This document shows, one piece after another, positions 53,979 through 60,255 of a stretch of DNA of 64,000 nucleotides. The stretch covers positions 4,032,501-4,096,500 of the forward strand of contig NZ_CP041217.1 of assembly GCF_006542275.1 (NCBI RefSeq). The letters are read 5' to 3'. The stretch comes from Saccharibacillus brassicae (GTDB lineage Bacteria > Bacillota > Bacilli > Paenibacillales > Paenibacillaceae). A model generated the notes under the pieces. It worked only from the letters and a program-made list of their open reading frames with translations, was not told where the DNA came from and did not search any database. The position numbers and the translations under genes are program-made. Positions within the stretch are counted from its first letter, which is position 1. Each line of letters starts with the position of its first letter.

Positions 53979-54482
53979 ATGCAAAGCGGGCAGGCGATGA
54001 CGGACGCCGAGCTGCAGAAATGGATCGAACGCTTATCGCTGGAACATTTCGGCGTGCCGTTCCGGCATCGGGCTTTTTTCAATGCAAGGCTGCGTTCGAC
54101 CGGAGGGCGCTACGCGCTGCGTTCGCACGATATCGATATCAATCCGAGGCAGTTGGCGGCGCACGGCGCAGAAGCGGTGGAAGGGATCATCAAGCATGAA
54201 TTGTGCCATTATCACTTGCACATCGCCGGACGCGGCTACCGCCACCGGGACGCCGACTTCAAGCGCCTGCTGGCCCGGGTAGGAGGGAGCCGGTACTGTC
54301 AGGCGCTGCCGGACCCAACCAGGCGCACACTGCCGTTCAAATACAGGTTGGTCTGCGCGGACTGCGGCATGGAATACAAGCGCAAACGCCGCATGGACGT
54401 CTCGCGCTACCGCTGCGGGCGCTGCGCAGGCAATCTGCGGCTCGAAGAATTGAACGCGGACGACGTGCGGAAGATCGATTGA
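53979..54482 (+). CDS. sprT: SprT family zinc protein
   Basis: Protein of 167 residues with the metallopeptidase-type motif HELCHYHLH (about residue 73) and a Cys-rich finger, CADCGMEYKRKRRMDVSRYRCGRCAGN (four Cys). Equivalent to Bacillus YdcK, which lies between tex and a tRNA cluster. Strong AAAGGGGGA before the ATG. Function as protease or DNA-repair-related SprT has not been shown for this clade. Confidence 0.9.
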   Translation: MQSGQAMTDAELQKWIERLSLEHFGVPFRHRAFFNARLRSTGGRYALRSHDIDINPRQLAAHGAEAVEGIIKHELCHYHLHIAGRGYRHRDADFKRLLARVGGSRYCQALPDPTRRTLPFKYRLVCADCGMEYKRKRRMDVSRYRCGRCAGNLRLEELNADDVRKID

Positions 54483-54551
54483 TCGGGTATAATGGAAAAA
54501 GCTCCCGGAATTCGGGCAGCCACATTTTCCAGAAACGGGGAGATCGATCCT

Positions 54552-54818
54552 ATGGCCAAATCGGCAGCAAGAAAAATTCGCGACAAGCGGATCAGGGAAG
54601 GCAAGCTGGACACGACGACGATGAGAAGCCCGTTTGCGCTTGCGGATCTCAGAACGCGCAAAACGAAAACGAAGCGGGAGGCGATCGGCCGTCTCAAGCA
54701 CAAAGACCCTTACCAGAACCCGAACTTCACCGGAGGTGACGAGGGTTCTTTTTTATTTTACGCGGCATATTCAAAAAGAAACGAAAAAGGGGTTGACGAA
54801 AAAATCCCGGCATGCTAA
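54552..54818 (+). CDS. Small basic hypothetical protein
   Basis: Protein of 88 residues, strongly basic N-terminal half (MAKSAARKIRDKRIREGK and LRTRKTKTKREAIGRLKHKD), which may bind nucleic acid. I believe similar small proteins lie near sprT in Paenibacillus, but cannot verify it. GGGGAGA lies ten bases before the ATG. The stop codon TAA (54816-54818) coincides with the -10 box of the tRNA promoter, so coding and promoter overlap. Confidence 0.6.
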   Translation: MAKSAARKIRDKRIREGKLDTTTMRSPFALADLRTRKTKTKREAIGRLKHKDPYQNPNFTGGDEGSFLFYAAYSKRNEKGVDEKIPAC

Positions 54819-54821
54819 ATT
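54793..54821 (+). promoter_or_regulatory. Promoter of the tRNA cluster
   Basis: TTGACG at 54793-54798, 17-base spacer, TAAATT at 54816-54821. The -10 shares the stop codon of the preceding small gene. Confidence 0.65.
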
Positions 54822-54848
54822 ATATCTTGTTGAAACGTTAGCCAATGT

Positions 54849-54924
54849 TCCCTGATAGCTCAGTTGGTAGAGCACTCGACTGTTAATCGAGTTGTCACAG
54901 GTTCGAGTCCTGTTCGGGGAGCCA
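54849..54924 (+). tRNA. tRNA-Asn (anticodon GTT), CCA encoded
   Basis: Seven-base acceptor stem TCCCTGA/TCGGGGA, D-arm AGCTCAGTTGGTAGAGC, anticodon loop CTGTTAA, T-loop GTTCGAGTC, discriminator G and encoded CCA. Confidence 0.97.
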
Positions 54925-54931
54925 TTTTTAT

Positions 54932-55023
54932 GGAGAGATACCCAAGTGGCTATAAGGGGACCCTCTGCTAAGGGGTTAGACTGCGTTAGCGGTGCGAGGG
55001 TTCGAATCCCTCTCTCTCCGCCA
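54932..55023 (+). tRNA. tRNA-Ser (anticodon GCT), CCA encoded
   Basis: Acceptor GGAGAGA/TCTCTCC, anticodon loop CTGCTAA, long variable arm typical of class II tRNA-Ser, T-loop GTTCGAATC, discriminator G and CCA. Confidence 0.97.
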
Positions 55024-55061
55024 TATTTTTTACTCACAAGCAACTTATACACTTGATCGAA

Positions 55062-55092
55062 TGAGGAACCTGAGAAGGTGCCTCTTTTTGTT
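55062..55092 (+). terminator. Terminator after tRNA-Ser
   Basis: GAGGAACCT pairs with AGGTGCCTC with one mismatch, followed by five T residues; separates the first two tRNA genes from the others. Confidence 0.65.
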
Positions 55093-55159
55093 TTCAGGAA
55101 CGCCTTTTTTTCGAAAAAAGCACCCCAAATAACTTTTTAAAAATATTTTCAAAAAAAGC

Positions 55160-55189
55160 TTGCAATCTATCTGCTGCATTTGCTATACT
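55160..55189 (+). promoter_or_regulatory. Promoter of tRNA-Glu/Lys/Leu
   Basis: TTGCAA at 55160-55165, 18-base spacer, TATACT at 55184-55189, about 45 bases before tRNA-Glu. Confidence 0.65.
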
Positions 55190-55234
55190 CTTACTTGTGC
55201 CCAGTTGAGAAACACTGAGCCGCCAGGACAATAA

Positions 55235-55306
55235 GGCCCGTTGGTCAAGGGGTTAAGACACCTCCCTTTCACGGAGGTAACAGGGGTTCGAATCCCCTAC
55301 GGGTCA
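55235..55306 (+). tRNA. tRNA-Glu (anticodon TTC), no encoded CCA
   Basis: Acceptor GGCCCGT/ACGGGTC (one G:U pair), anticodon loop CTTTCAC, T-loop GTTCGAATC, discriminator A; the 3' CCA is not encoded. Confidence 0.97.
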
Positions 55307-55310
55307 CTTT

Positions 55311-55386
55311 GAGCCATTAGCTCAGTTGGTAGAGCACCTGACTTTTAATCAGGGTGTCGAAGGTTCGAGTCCTTCATGGCTCACCA
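55311..55386 (+). tRNA. tRNA-Lys (anticodon TTT), CCA encoded
   Basis: Acceptor GAGCCAT/ATGGCTC, D-arm AGCTCAGTTGGTAGAGC, anticodon loop CTTTTAA, discriminator A and CCA. Confidence 0.97.
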
Positions 55387-55448
55387 TTTCTTTTTACTCC
55401 TCTAACAGAAATGGTGATGAACGTTCGCAAGATGAACGATTTGAATAT

Positions 55449-55531
55449 GCGGTAGTGGTGGAATGGCAGACACGCTATCTTGAGGGGGTAGTGGGTGTAT
55501 ACCCGTGGAGGTTCGAGTCCTCTCTACCGCA
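55449..55531 (+). tRNA. tRNA-Leu (anticodon GAG), first copy
   Basis: Class II tRNA: acceptor GCGGTAG/CTACCGC, anticodon stem CTATC/GGTAG with loop TTGAGGG, long variable arm, T-loop GTTCGAGTC, discriminator A, no encoded CCA. An identical copy is at 57700-57782. Confidence 0.97.
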
Positions 55532-55534
55532 TAC

Positions 55535-55574
55535 GACAAAAGCGCAGACTCCTTACGGAGTCTGCGCTTTTTTG
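55535..55574. terminator. Bidirectional terminator after tRNA-Leu, containing stop codon of minus-strand gene
   Basis: AAAAGCGCAGACTCC pairs with GGAGTCTGCGCTTTT across four bases with T-run on both strands. The stop codon TAA of the minus-strand gene (55553-55555) is in the loop. Confidence 0.9.
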
Positions 55575-55828
55575 TGTGCGTAGGGATTCGGCAGCATGCC
55601 GTCCCGATGAAGCCGGTCCGCCACGGAGGCGTATTGGGGATACAGCGCGCGGATGCAATCCGGGCAAATGTCGTGCGTCAGCACGGCGCCGTTGCATTCG
55701 CCGAACGCGGGAATCCGCCAGCCGTCCGGACGGCGGATTTGGCTGCAGTGGGCACAGATGACGATCCAGGGTGCAGTCGGACTGGGGACGGGCGGCGTTG
55801 GGGCATCGTCCGAAGCGGAAGGCGTCAT
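55553..55828 (-). CDS. Small zinc-ligand (CxxC..CxxC) protein
   Basis: Protein of 91 residues with Cys-Ala-His-Cys and Cys-Pro-Asp-Cys pairs (VICAHCSQIRRPDGW and HDICPDCIRALYP). This pattern resembles the short C-terminal tail found on some PAS and response-regulator proteins, here alone. N-terminus is Pro/Ser/Asp-rich. GGGAGG eight bases before ATG 55828, and this ATG overlaps the stop codon of the upstream XRE gene (ATGA). Forms a two-gene unit with that regulator; function unknown. Confidence 0.72.
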   Translation of the reverse strand: MTPSASDDAPTPPVPSPTAPWIVICAHCSQIRRPDGWRIPAFGECNGAVLTHDICPDCIRALYPQYASVADRLHRDGMLPNPYAHKKAQTP

Positions 55829-56103
55829 CGGCCGAACCTCCCTGCGCTGCCGGTCTGCGAAGGGCGGAAAGAGTCGCTCTCGGGGCGTCGGGTCTGACAA
55901 GGTGTCGGAGAAGCGGACAAGTCCAGCAGTTCGGAGACCCGTTTACGGTATTTGGCCGCTTTGCGGCTGCCGTTGATCAGGTTCGACAGGCGGGAAGGCG
56001 GAATATCGTAAAGCTCGCAAAAAGATTTCTGGTCCATTTCGAGCTCCGCCAGACGCCGTTTGATTTCCCAACCGAACGGGGTGATCGGTTTTTTTCTCTG
56101 CAA
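55825..56103 (-). CDS. XRE-type helix-turn-helix protein
   Basis: Protein of 92 residues with an HTH segment TPFGWEIKRRLAELEMDQKSFCELYDIPPSRLSNLINGSRKAAKYRKRVSELL in shortened quotation: TPFGWEIKRRL to KRVSELL. Phage-repressor-like. A perfect AGGAGGAG precedes a TTG start at 56103; the ATG at 56130 has no site. Basic, Ser/Pro-rich tail. First gene of a unit with the CxxC protein, divergent from another XRE gene; a shared operator is between them. Confidence 0.72.
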   Translation of the reverse strand: MQRKKPITPFGWEIKRRLAELEMDQKSFCELYDIPPSRLSNLINGSRKAAKYRKRVSELLDLSASPTPCQTRRPESDSFRPSQTGSAGRFGR

Positions 56104-56180
56104 CGTATCGCTCCTCCTGTTCATGTGCAAACGGATGAATTATAATCGATTAGAGACGGACAAGGGATCATTTACCATAA

Positions 56181-56236
56181 AACGTATTATATACGCAAAG
56201 ACGTGAACGTTCAATGGTAATATACGCAAATGCGTA
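56181..56236. promoter_or_regulatory. Shared operator region of two divergent XRE genes
   Basis: The palindrome TACGCA-AA-TGCGTA lies at 56223-56236, and a second partial site TACGCAAAGACGT at 56192-56204. Both are between the divergent XRE genes, as in phage-type bistable switches. Confidence 0.6.
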
Positions 56237-56273
56237 ATTATGAGCGAAAAGCGGTCGTGAGGAGGGCGTCAGT

Positions 56274-56660
56274 TTGCAGTCGATCTACGAACGAATCGAG
56301 CAGTTGATCAAGAGCAGCGGCATGACCAAAAAGGCGTTCGGCGAACGCCTCAGTATCAGTGCGGGCAATTTGGGCGATTGGCGCAGAGGCAAATCCACGC
56401 CGAGCACGCACAAACTGATCGAGATCGCCGCCTATTTTTCGGTAAGCCTGGATTGGCTGATGACGGGCAAAGAATGGCAGCCCGAAGAAGTCAAAGAAAC
56501 GGGCGGCCGTTATTTTTTTGAAAGTTTGGGGCAATCGGATTGCCAGCTGGATCAGCTGACCGAAGAAGAGAAAACGTTCATGCGCGAATACATGGCGTTT
56601 GCCGCGTACCGGAGAAGCCGCGAGGCGGACAGCGGGGAATCGCGGGATCGGGAAGACTAG
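56274..56660 (+). CDS. XRE-type transcription regulator
   Basis: Regulator of 128 residues. The HTH is at about 15-65 (MTKKAFGERLSISAGNLGDWRRGKSTPSTHKLIEIAAYFSVSLDWLMTG in parts: KKAFGERLSIS, NLGDWRRGKS, YFSVSLDWLMTG), matching phage and ICE immunity repressors. The C-terminal part (about 80-128) is acidic. TTG start at 56274 preceded by GAGGAGGG. It is divergent from the XRE/CxxC unit and lies between two tRNA-Leu copies. Confidence 0.85.
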   Translation: MQSIYERIEQLIKSSGMTKKAFGERLSISAGNLGDWRRGKSTPSTHKLIEIAAYFSVSLDWLMTGKEWQPEEVKETGGRYFFESLGQSDCQLDQLTEEEKTFMREYMAFAAYRRSREADSGESRDRED

Positions 56661-56707
56661 CGGGAGCCGGGGAGGACGGAGGGGAAATCCGTTTCGGTCC
56701 CGGCACG

Positions 56708-56745
56708 AAAAAACGCTTTGAAGCATAAGCTTCAAAGCGTTTTTT
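56708..56745. terminator. Bidirectional terminator, containing stop of ureF
   Basis: AAAAAACGCTTTGAAGC pairs with GCTTCAAAGCGTTTTTT, four-base loop. The TGA stop of the minus-strand ureF (56732-56734) lies in the stem. Confidence 0.92.
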
Positions 56746-57382
56746 GGATAGGCGTCCCGTAAGCGTCGGCGGACATGAAGGCAGGCTCCGTCGTCGTCCG
56801 CGCGCGCGACCAGCGCTCCGACACGTCGTCGATCATTCGCATCAGCAGCTTGCGCCGGGTCACGTCGTCCAGGTTCAACAAGCGGGCGCAATGATCGACG
56901 TACAAGGTCGTATGGTGGTAGAGATAAGCCGTTACGGCTTGCTCGGGTTCGATCTCCAGATTGAAATTGATCCAGGCATAGCAGAGCGGGAGGCAGCCGA
57001 ACGCTTGGCCGGTCTGGAGCGCTTCCGCGAACGGCGCGAAATTTATCCACGGGTAGAGCGATTTCGACAGCTTCAGCACTTTGCGTCCGGAGCGGCGCAT
57101 CTCGGTATCGATTTCGTTGGGACAAGTTTTCGTGCGCAGGCTCCGGTCGATCCGGAACGCCGTCTCGACATCGCCGCGGGCGAAAGCGCCGTACAGATCT
57201 TCGATCGCGCGTCCTTCGATATGCGTCAATCGGGGATGGATATACGACCGCATCACTTCTTCAAAAGCTTCGACGCCGCTCAGGCGATTGCCGTTCATAT
57301 CCTCTTTAATGCAGCCGACGGGCGACGGGGACGACGTTTCGAGCAGGGTCATGTAACTGAGAAGCTTTTGTCCGCTGTGCAT
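56732..57382 (-). CDS. ureF: Urease accessory protein UreF-like, orphan and atypical
   Basis: Protein of 216 residues. UreF-like layout: LLSYMTLLETSSPSPVG at the start, VEAFEEVMRSYIHPRL, EDLYGAFARGDVETAFRIDRSLRTKTCPNE, RRSGRKVLKLS and CLPLCYAWINFNLEIEPEQAVTAYLYHHT. UreF recruits UreG/UreD to load nickel in urease. The strongly conserved GxFSHSxGLE segment after the first helix is replaced by CIKEDMNGNRLSG, so binding to partners may be lost or different. No ureABC, D, E or G genes are nearby. Lies in the patch bracketed by tRNA-Leu copies. AT-richer than the surroundings upstream. Confidence 0.7.
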   Translation of the reverse strand: MHSGQKLLSYMTLLETSSPSPVGCIKEDMNGNRLSGVEAFEEVMRSYIHPRLTHIEGRAIEDLYGAFARGDVETAFRIDRSLRTKTCPNEIDTEMRRSGRKVLKLSKSLYPWINFAPFAEALQTGQAFGCLPLCYAWINFNLEIEPEQAVTAYLYHHTTLYVDHCARLLNLDDVTRRKLLMRMIDDVSERWSRARTTTEPAFMSADAYGTPIQKTL

Positions 57383-57699
57383 GATGCTGCGCCTCCTTAA
57401 AGGGATAAGTGGATGAATTTTTGTGCGTTATATGAATGTTAGGTTTAGGATATGAAAAAGTTTTTCGTTCGTTATGCTGTTTATTTTTACATGAATATCG
57501 GGTGTTGGTCAAGAAAAATGAAGAATTAAGGTTGATTTTCTGCAAAATAATTCAATTAAATGACTCATTGAGTTATATAATATAACATTATGAAGTGCAC
57601 GGATTAAAATCTTTTATCGGTTTTCGGTTTTTTTGAAAAAGTGGTTGACTGTATGCTTGAAATTAGGTACGATATAGAAGTTGATTCTCTCTTTGACGT
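57383..57699. other. AT-rich intergenic region upstream of ureF and tRNA-Leu copy 2
   Basis: About 317 bases, much more AT-rich than neighbours. It holds the ureF ribosome site (GGAGG near 57393), and the promoter TTGACT (57645-57650), 17-base spacer, TACGAT (57668-57673) for the second tRNA-Leu. Nothing else was recognised. Confidence 0.6.
57645..57673 (+). promoter_or_regulatory. Promoter of tRNA-Leu copy 2
   Basis: TTGACT at 57645-57650 and TACGAT at 57668-57673, spacer 17, about 27 bases before the tRNA. Confidence 0.65.
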
Positions 57700-57782
57700 G
57701 CGGTAGTGGTGGAATGGCAGACACGCTATCTTGAGGGGGTAGTGGGTGTATACCCGTGGAGGTTCGAGTCCTCTCTACCGCA
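57700..57782 (+). tRNA. tRNA-Leu (anticodon GAG), second copy
   Basis: Identical to the copy at 55449-55531; identity extends one base upstream and three downstream (87 bases in total). It has its own promoter and terminator. Confidence 0.97.
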
Positions 57783-57790
57783 TACCGAAG

Positions 57791-57830
57791 AAGCCTGCAG
57801 ATCCCGATTTTGGGGTTTGCAGGCTTTTTT
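57791..57830 (+). terminator. Terminator of tRNA-Leu copy 2
   Basis: AAGCCTGCAGATCCC pairs imperfectly with GGGGTTTGCAGGCTT and is followed by six T residues. Confidence 0.85.
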
Positions 57831-57854
57831 ATTTTTCCGTGATCCGCTGACGCA

Positions 57855-57883
57855 GAAAAGCCCTGCGCGTTTGCGAGGGCTTG
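57855..57883 (-). terminator. Possible terminator of glutathione peroxidase gene
   Basis: On the minus strand AGCCCTCGCAAACGCGCAGGGCT folds with a six-base outer stem and is followed by TTTTC. Moderate quality. Confidence 0.5.
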
Positions 57884-57910
57884 TGAACTCTGGCTTGGGG
57901 TGACCCAACA

Positions 57911-58390
57911 TCAGCCGAGCAGTTTTTCGATGTCTTTCTCCAGCTGATCCGGTGCCGTTTGCGGAGCGAAGCGCTTGACCGGGCGGCCTTCTTTGTCGAT
58001 CAGGAATTTGGTGAAGTTCCATTTGACCGATTTGGAACCCATAAGGCCCGGCGCTTCGTCGCTCAAATATTGGAACAGGGGATGCGCGTTTTCGCCTTTG
58101 ACGTCCACTTTTTCGAAGATCGGGAATTTGACGCCGTAGTTCACTTGGCAAAACTCTGCGATTTCCTCGTTGGTGCCGGGGTCCTGTTCCTTGAACTGGT
58201 TGCTCGGGAAGCCGAGAATCTCCAGGCCGCGGTCGTGGTATTTGTCGTACAGATCCTGCAAGCCCTGGAACTGCGGCGTAAATCCGCACTTGCTCGCGGT
58301 GTTGACAACGAGCACCACTTTTCCTGCGTAATCGGACAGCTTGACTTCGTCCCCCTTGGACGTGCGGGCTTCGTATTCATACACGGACAT
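57911..58390 (-). CDS. Glutathione peroxidase family thiol peroxidase
   Basis: Protein of 159 residues, Cys-type Gpx: peroxidatic Cys in [14 protein letters not shown] (residue 35), the Gln and Trp of the catalytic set in [15 protein letters not shown] and [11 protein letters not shown], resolving Cys candidate in [14 protein letters not shown]. Usually reduced by thioredoxin in bacteria (known). GAGGAGG precedes the ATG. Divergent from ohr, with about 170 bases between. Confidence 0.92.
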   Translation of the reverse strand: MSVYEYEARTSKGDEVKLSDYAGKVVLVVNTASKCGFTPQFQGLQDLYDKYHDRGLEILGFPSNQFKEQDPGTNEEIAEFCQVNYGVKFPIFEKVDVKGENAHPLFQYLSDEAPGLMGSKSVKWNFTKFLIDKEGRPVKRFAPQTAPDQLEKDIEKLLG

Positions 58391-58437
58391 ATTGAATTCC
58401 TCCTCATAAAATGATTACTCTCTTTTTGATTGTAAAC

Positions 58438-58451
58438 AACTTAATTGAGTT
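58438..58451. promoter_or_regulatory. OhrR-like operator candidate
   Basis: AACTTAATTGAGTT is a 14-base imperfect palindrome (12 of 14) in the gap between gpx and ohr. OhrR operators in Bacillus are AT-rich dyads of this kind, but the match is partial. Confidence 0.3.
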
Positions 58452-58560
58452 TTGCAATTCGCTTTCGTTTCATTCGTCTCTGTTTGCTTTATAAATTAGA
58501 TAGTTTGACGGACAGTGCATGCTTTTAAAATTTCACACGAATAGAAGGAGTGACGATATC

Positions 58561-58983
58561 ATGGAATCTTTATATACGGCAAAAGCAACGGCCCGCAGAG
58601 GCGGAAGAAGCGGAATCGTCGAATCGGAGGACGGAGCGCTGAATCTGCAGCTGTCCGTACCGAAAGGGCTCGGAGGCGGCGGAGGCACCGGCACCAATCC
58701 GGAAGAACTGTTCGCGGCCGGCTACAGCGCCTGCTTCGAGAGCGCTCTGGCCAACATCGCCCGCAAAGAAAAGCTCGATATTCCCGATACCGAAGTCACC
58801 TGCCATATCCATATCGGCAAAGACGAGACGGACGGCGGATTCAAGCTTGCGGGCAAGCTGGAAGTGCGCATTCCGGGACTCGATCCCGACAAAGCCAAAG
58901 ATCTGGTAGAAAAAGCGCATGCGTTCTGCCCGTACTCCAAAGCGACGCGCGGCAACATGGACGTGGAACTGAGCGTCGTCTAA
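58561..58983 (+). CDS. ohr: Organic hydroperoxide resistance protein Ohr
   Basis: Protein of 140 residues with the two redox Cys in AAGYSACFESALANIA (about residue 60) and AHAFCPYSKATRGN (about residue 124) and the catalytic Arg near residue 17. Reduces organic and fatty acid hydroperoxides using lipoyl thiols. AGAAGGAGTG precedes ATG 58561. Divergent from gpx; second OsmC-fold protein in the window. Confidence 0.93.
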   Translation: MESLYTAKATARRGGRSGIVESEDGALNLQLSVPKGLGGGGGTGTNPEELFAAGYSACFESALANIARKEKLDIPDTEVTCHIHIGKDETDGGFKLAGKLEVRIPGLDPDKAKDLVEKAHAFCPYSKATRGNMDVELSVV

Positions 58984-58998
58984 GTCCGAACGGAAACG

Positions 58999-59042
58999 GA
59001 AGCCGGAAAGTGTCCCGCAAGTGGGCCTTTCCGGCTTTTTTT
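58999..59042 (+). terminator. Terminator after ohr
   Basis: AAGCCGGAAAG pairs with CTTTCCGGCTT followed by seven T residues. Confidence 0.85.
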
Positions 59043-59067
59043 CGTCAAAGTCGCGCCGGAAGCGCGG

Positions 59068-59096
59068 TTGACACGAAGGGTGAAATTCATTAAGCT
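59068..59096 (+). promoter_or_regulatory. Promoter of the CPIC protein gene
   Basis: TTGACA at 59068-59073, 17-base spacer, TAAGCT at 59091-59096. Confidence 0.5.
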
Positions 59097-59164
59097 ATAT
59101 AAGCACGCGCCGTGGGTGAAGATTGCATCCTATGACGAGACTAAGAATAACGGGTGATACGAAT

Positions 59165-59437
59165 ATGGCTTACAGACCGACTGTGGTAAATGTAGATAAG
59201 GCCGGAAGCAACGACAAGGACGGATTGTACGAGTACGTCGTGCATCTGGAAGACGGCACGATGTGCCGCGTCTTCTATAATCGTTATCCGGAGTGGAAGC
59301 TGACTCATATCAGCCGCCTGCTCAAGACCCCATGCCCGATCTGCCGCAAGGACTATATCTGCAACTGCTTCGAGAAGTTCAAGGGCGAACTCGACGCGCA
59401 GCTGCGTGACGGAAGAATTGAACAACTGCTCGCGTAA
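59165..59437 (+). CDS. Small conserved-looking Cys-rich protein
   Basis: Protein of 90 residues I do not recognise. It has CPICRKDYICNC (three to four Cys, about residues 56-67), which may bind zinc, preceded by an alpha-beta start (GLYEYVVHLEDGTMCRVFYNRYPEWKL). GGGTGAT lies six bases before the ATG at 59165. It has a clear promoter and terminator, so it is a real monocistronic gene. A further Cys lies at about residue 33. Confidence 0.7.
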   Translation: MAYRPTVVNVDKAGSNDKDGLYEYVVHLEDGTMCRVFYNRYPEWKLTHISRLLKTPCPICRKDYICNCFEKFKGELDAQLRDGRIEQLLA

Positions 59438-59441
59438 TCGG

Positions 59442-59484
59442 ACAGCGGACGTACGGGATAACCCCCGTGCGTCCGCTGTTTTTG
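59442..59484 (+). terminator. Terminator after CPIC gene
   Basis: ACAGCGGACGTACGGG pairs with CCCGTGCGTCCGCTGT (one or two mismatches), then five T residues. Confidence 0.88.
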
Positions 59485-59611
59485 ATAGGAACCGATCTTC
59501 GGCGCCGAACGCCGGATTGGATCAAAAGCGGTTCAAAGCGGCGCAGACGGTTAAACAATTCATAAGGCAGCCTGAAGGAAAAGCATTCATTTTGGACTGG
59601 AGGCGATCATC

Positions 59612-60094
59612 TTGAGCAGTGTGACTACCTGGAACCCCGACAGCAAAACGGCCGAGAAATCGGCCGTACGGACAGATGAACCGCATATCGTACTGATCGA
59701 CGGCGTTTGCCATTTTTGCCAGGGAGCGGTGCGATTTATCGTAGCCCGCGATCCGAAAGGCACTTTTGAATTCGCTTCGCTGCAATCGGACCTCGGCAAG
59801 GAACTGGCCGGCGGAACCGGCTTCGAAGACTCCAGCGAACCGAATACGCTCGTCCTGATCGAAAACGGACGCAAATACGTGCGCTCCGCCGCCGCTCTGC
59901 GCATCGCGCGCCGCCTGCGTTTTCCGTGGCCGCTGCTGTACGCGCTGATCGTCGTGCCGCGCCCGCTGCGCAACGCCGTCTACCGCTATATCGCCCGCAA
60001 CCGCTACCGCTGGTTCGGCAAAGACGATACGTGCCCGATTCCGCCGCCCAGCGTGCGAAAACGGTTCCTGGATACGGGAGCGGGGCAGGCCTAA
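59612..60094 (+). CDS. DCC family thiol-disulfide oxidoreductase
   Basis: Protein of 160 residues of the DUF393/DCC family with LIDGVCHFCQGAVRFIVARD (DxxCxxC, Cys pair at about residues 34 and 37) and the LRFPWPLLYALIVVPRPLRNAVYRYIARNRYRWFG tail, typical of this group. TTG start at 59612 preceded by CTGGAGG. It may exchange thiols; partners unknown. Ends before a terminator at 60172. Confidence 0.88.
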   Translation: MSSVTTWNPDSKTAEKSAVRTDEPHIVLIDGVCHFCQGAVRFIVARDPKGTFEFASLQSDLGKELAGGTGFEDSSEPNTLVLIENGRKYVRSAAALRIARRLRFPWPLLYALIVVPRPLRNAVYRYIARNRYRWFGKDDTCPIPPPSVRKRFLDTGAGQA

Positions 60095-60171
60095 ATGCGA
60101 AAGCGCAAAATAGGTCTTGCCTGCTTGATCGCGCTATGCTATTGTGAGGACAAATAACAGGAACACGGCGG

Positions 60172-60225
60172 AAGCACCGCTCCGGATTGGCCGATTCAGG
60201 CCCGTCTGCGAGCGGTGCTTTTTTG
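60172..60225 (+). terminator. Terminator between DCC gene and tad locus
   Basis: Perfect 11-base stem AAGCACCGCTC / GAGCGGTGCTT with a long loop, followed by T residues. It lies upstream of tadZ, so could act as an attenuator for the pilus genes. Confidence 0.75.
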
Positions 60226-60255
60226 TGTTTGCTGGACAAGGAGGAGATGAAATCG

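Noticed and set aside
55449..57782. Simple prophage with attL/attR at tRNA-Leu
   Set aside because: No integrase or structural genes and both tRNA copies are complete, so only an element remnant or tRNA duplication is claimed.
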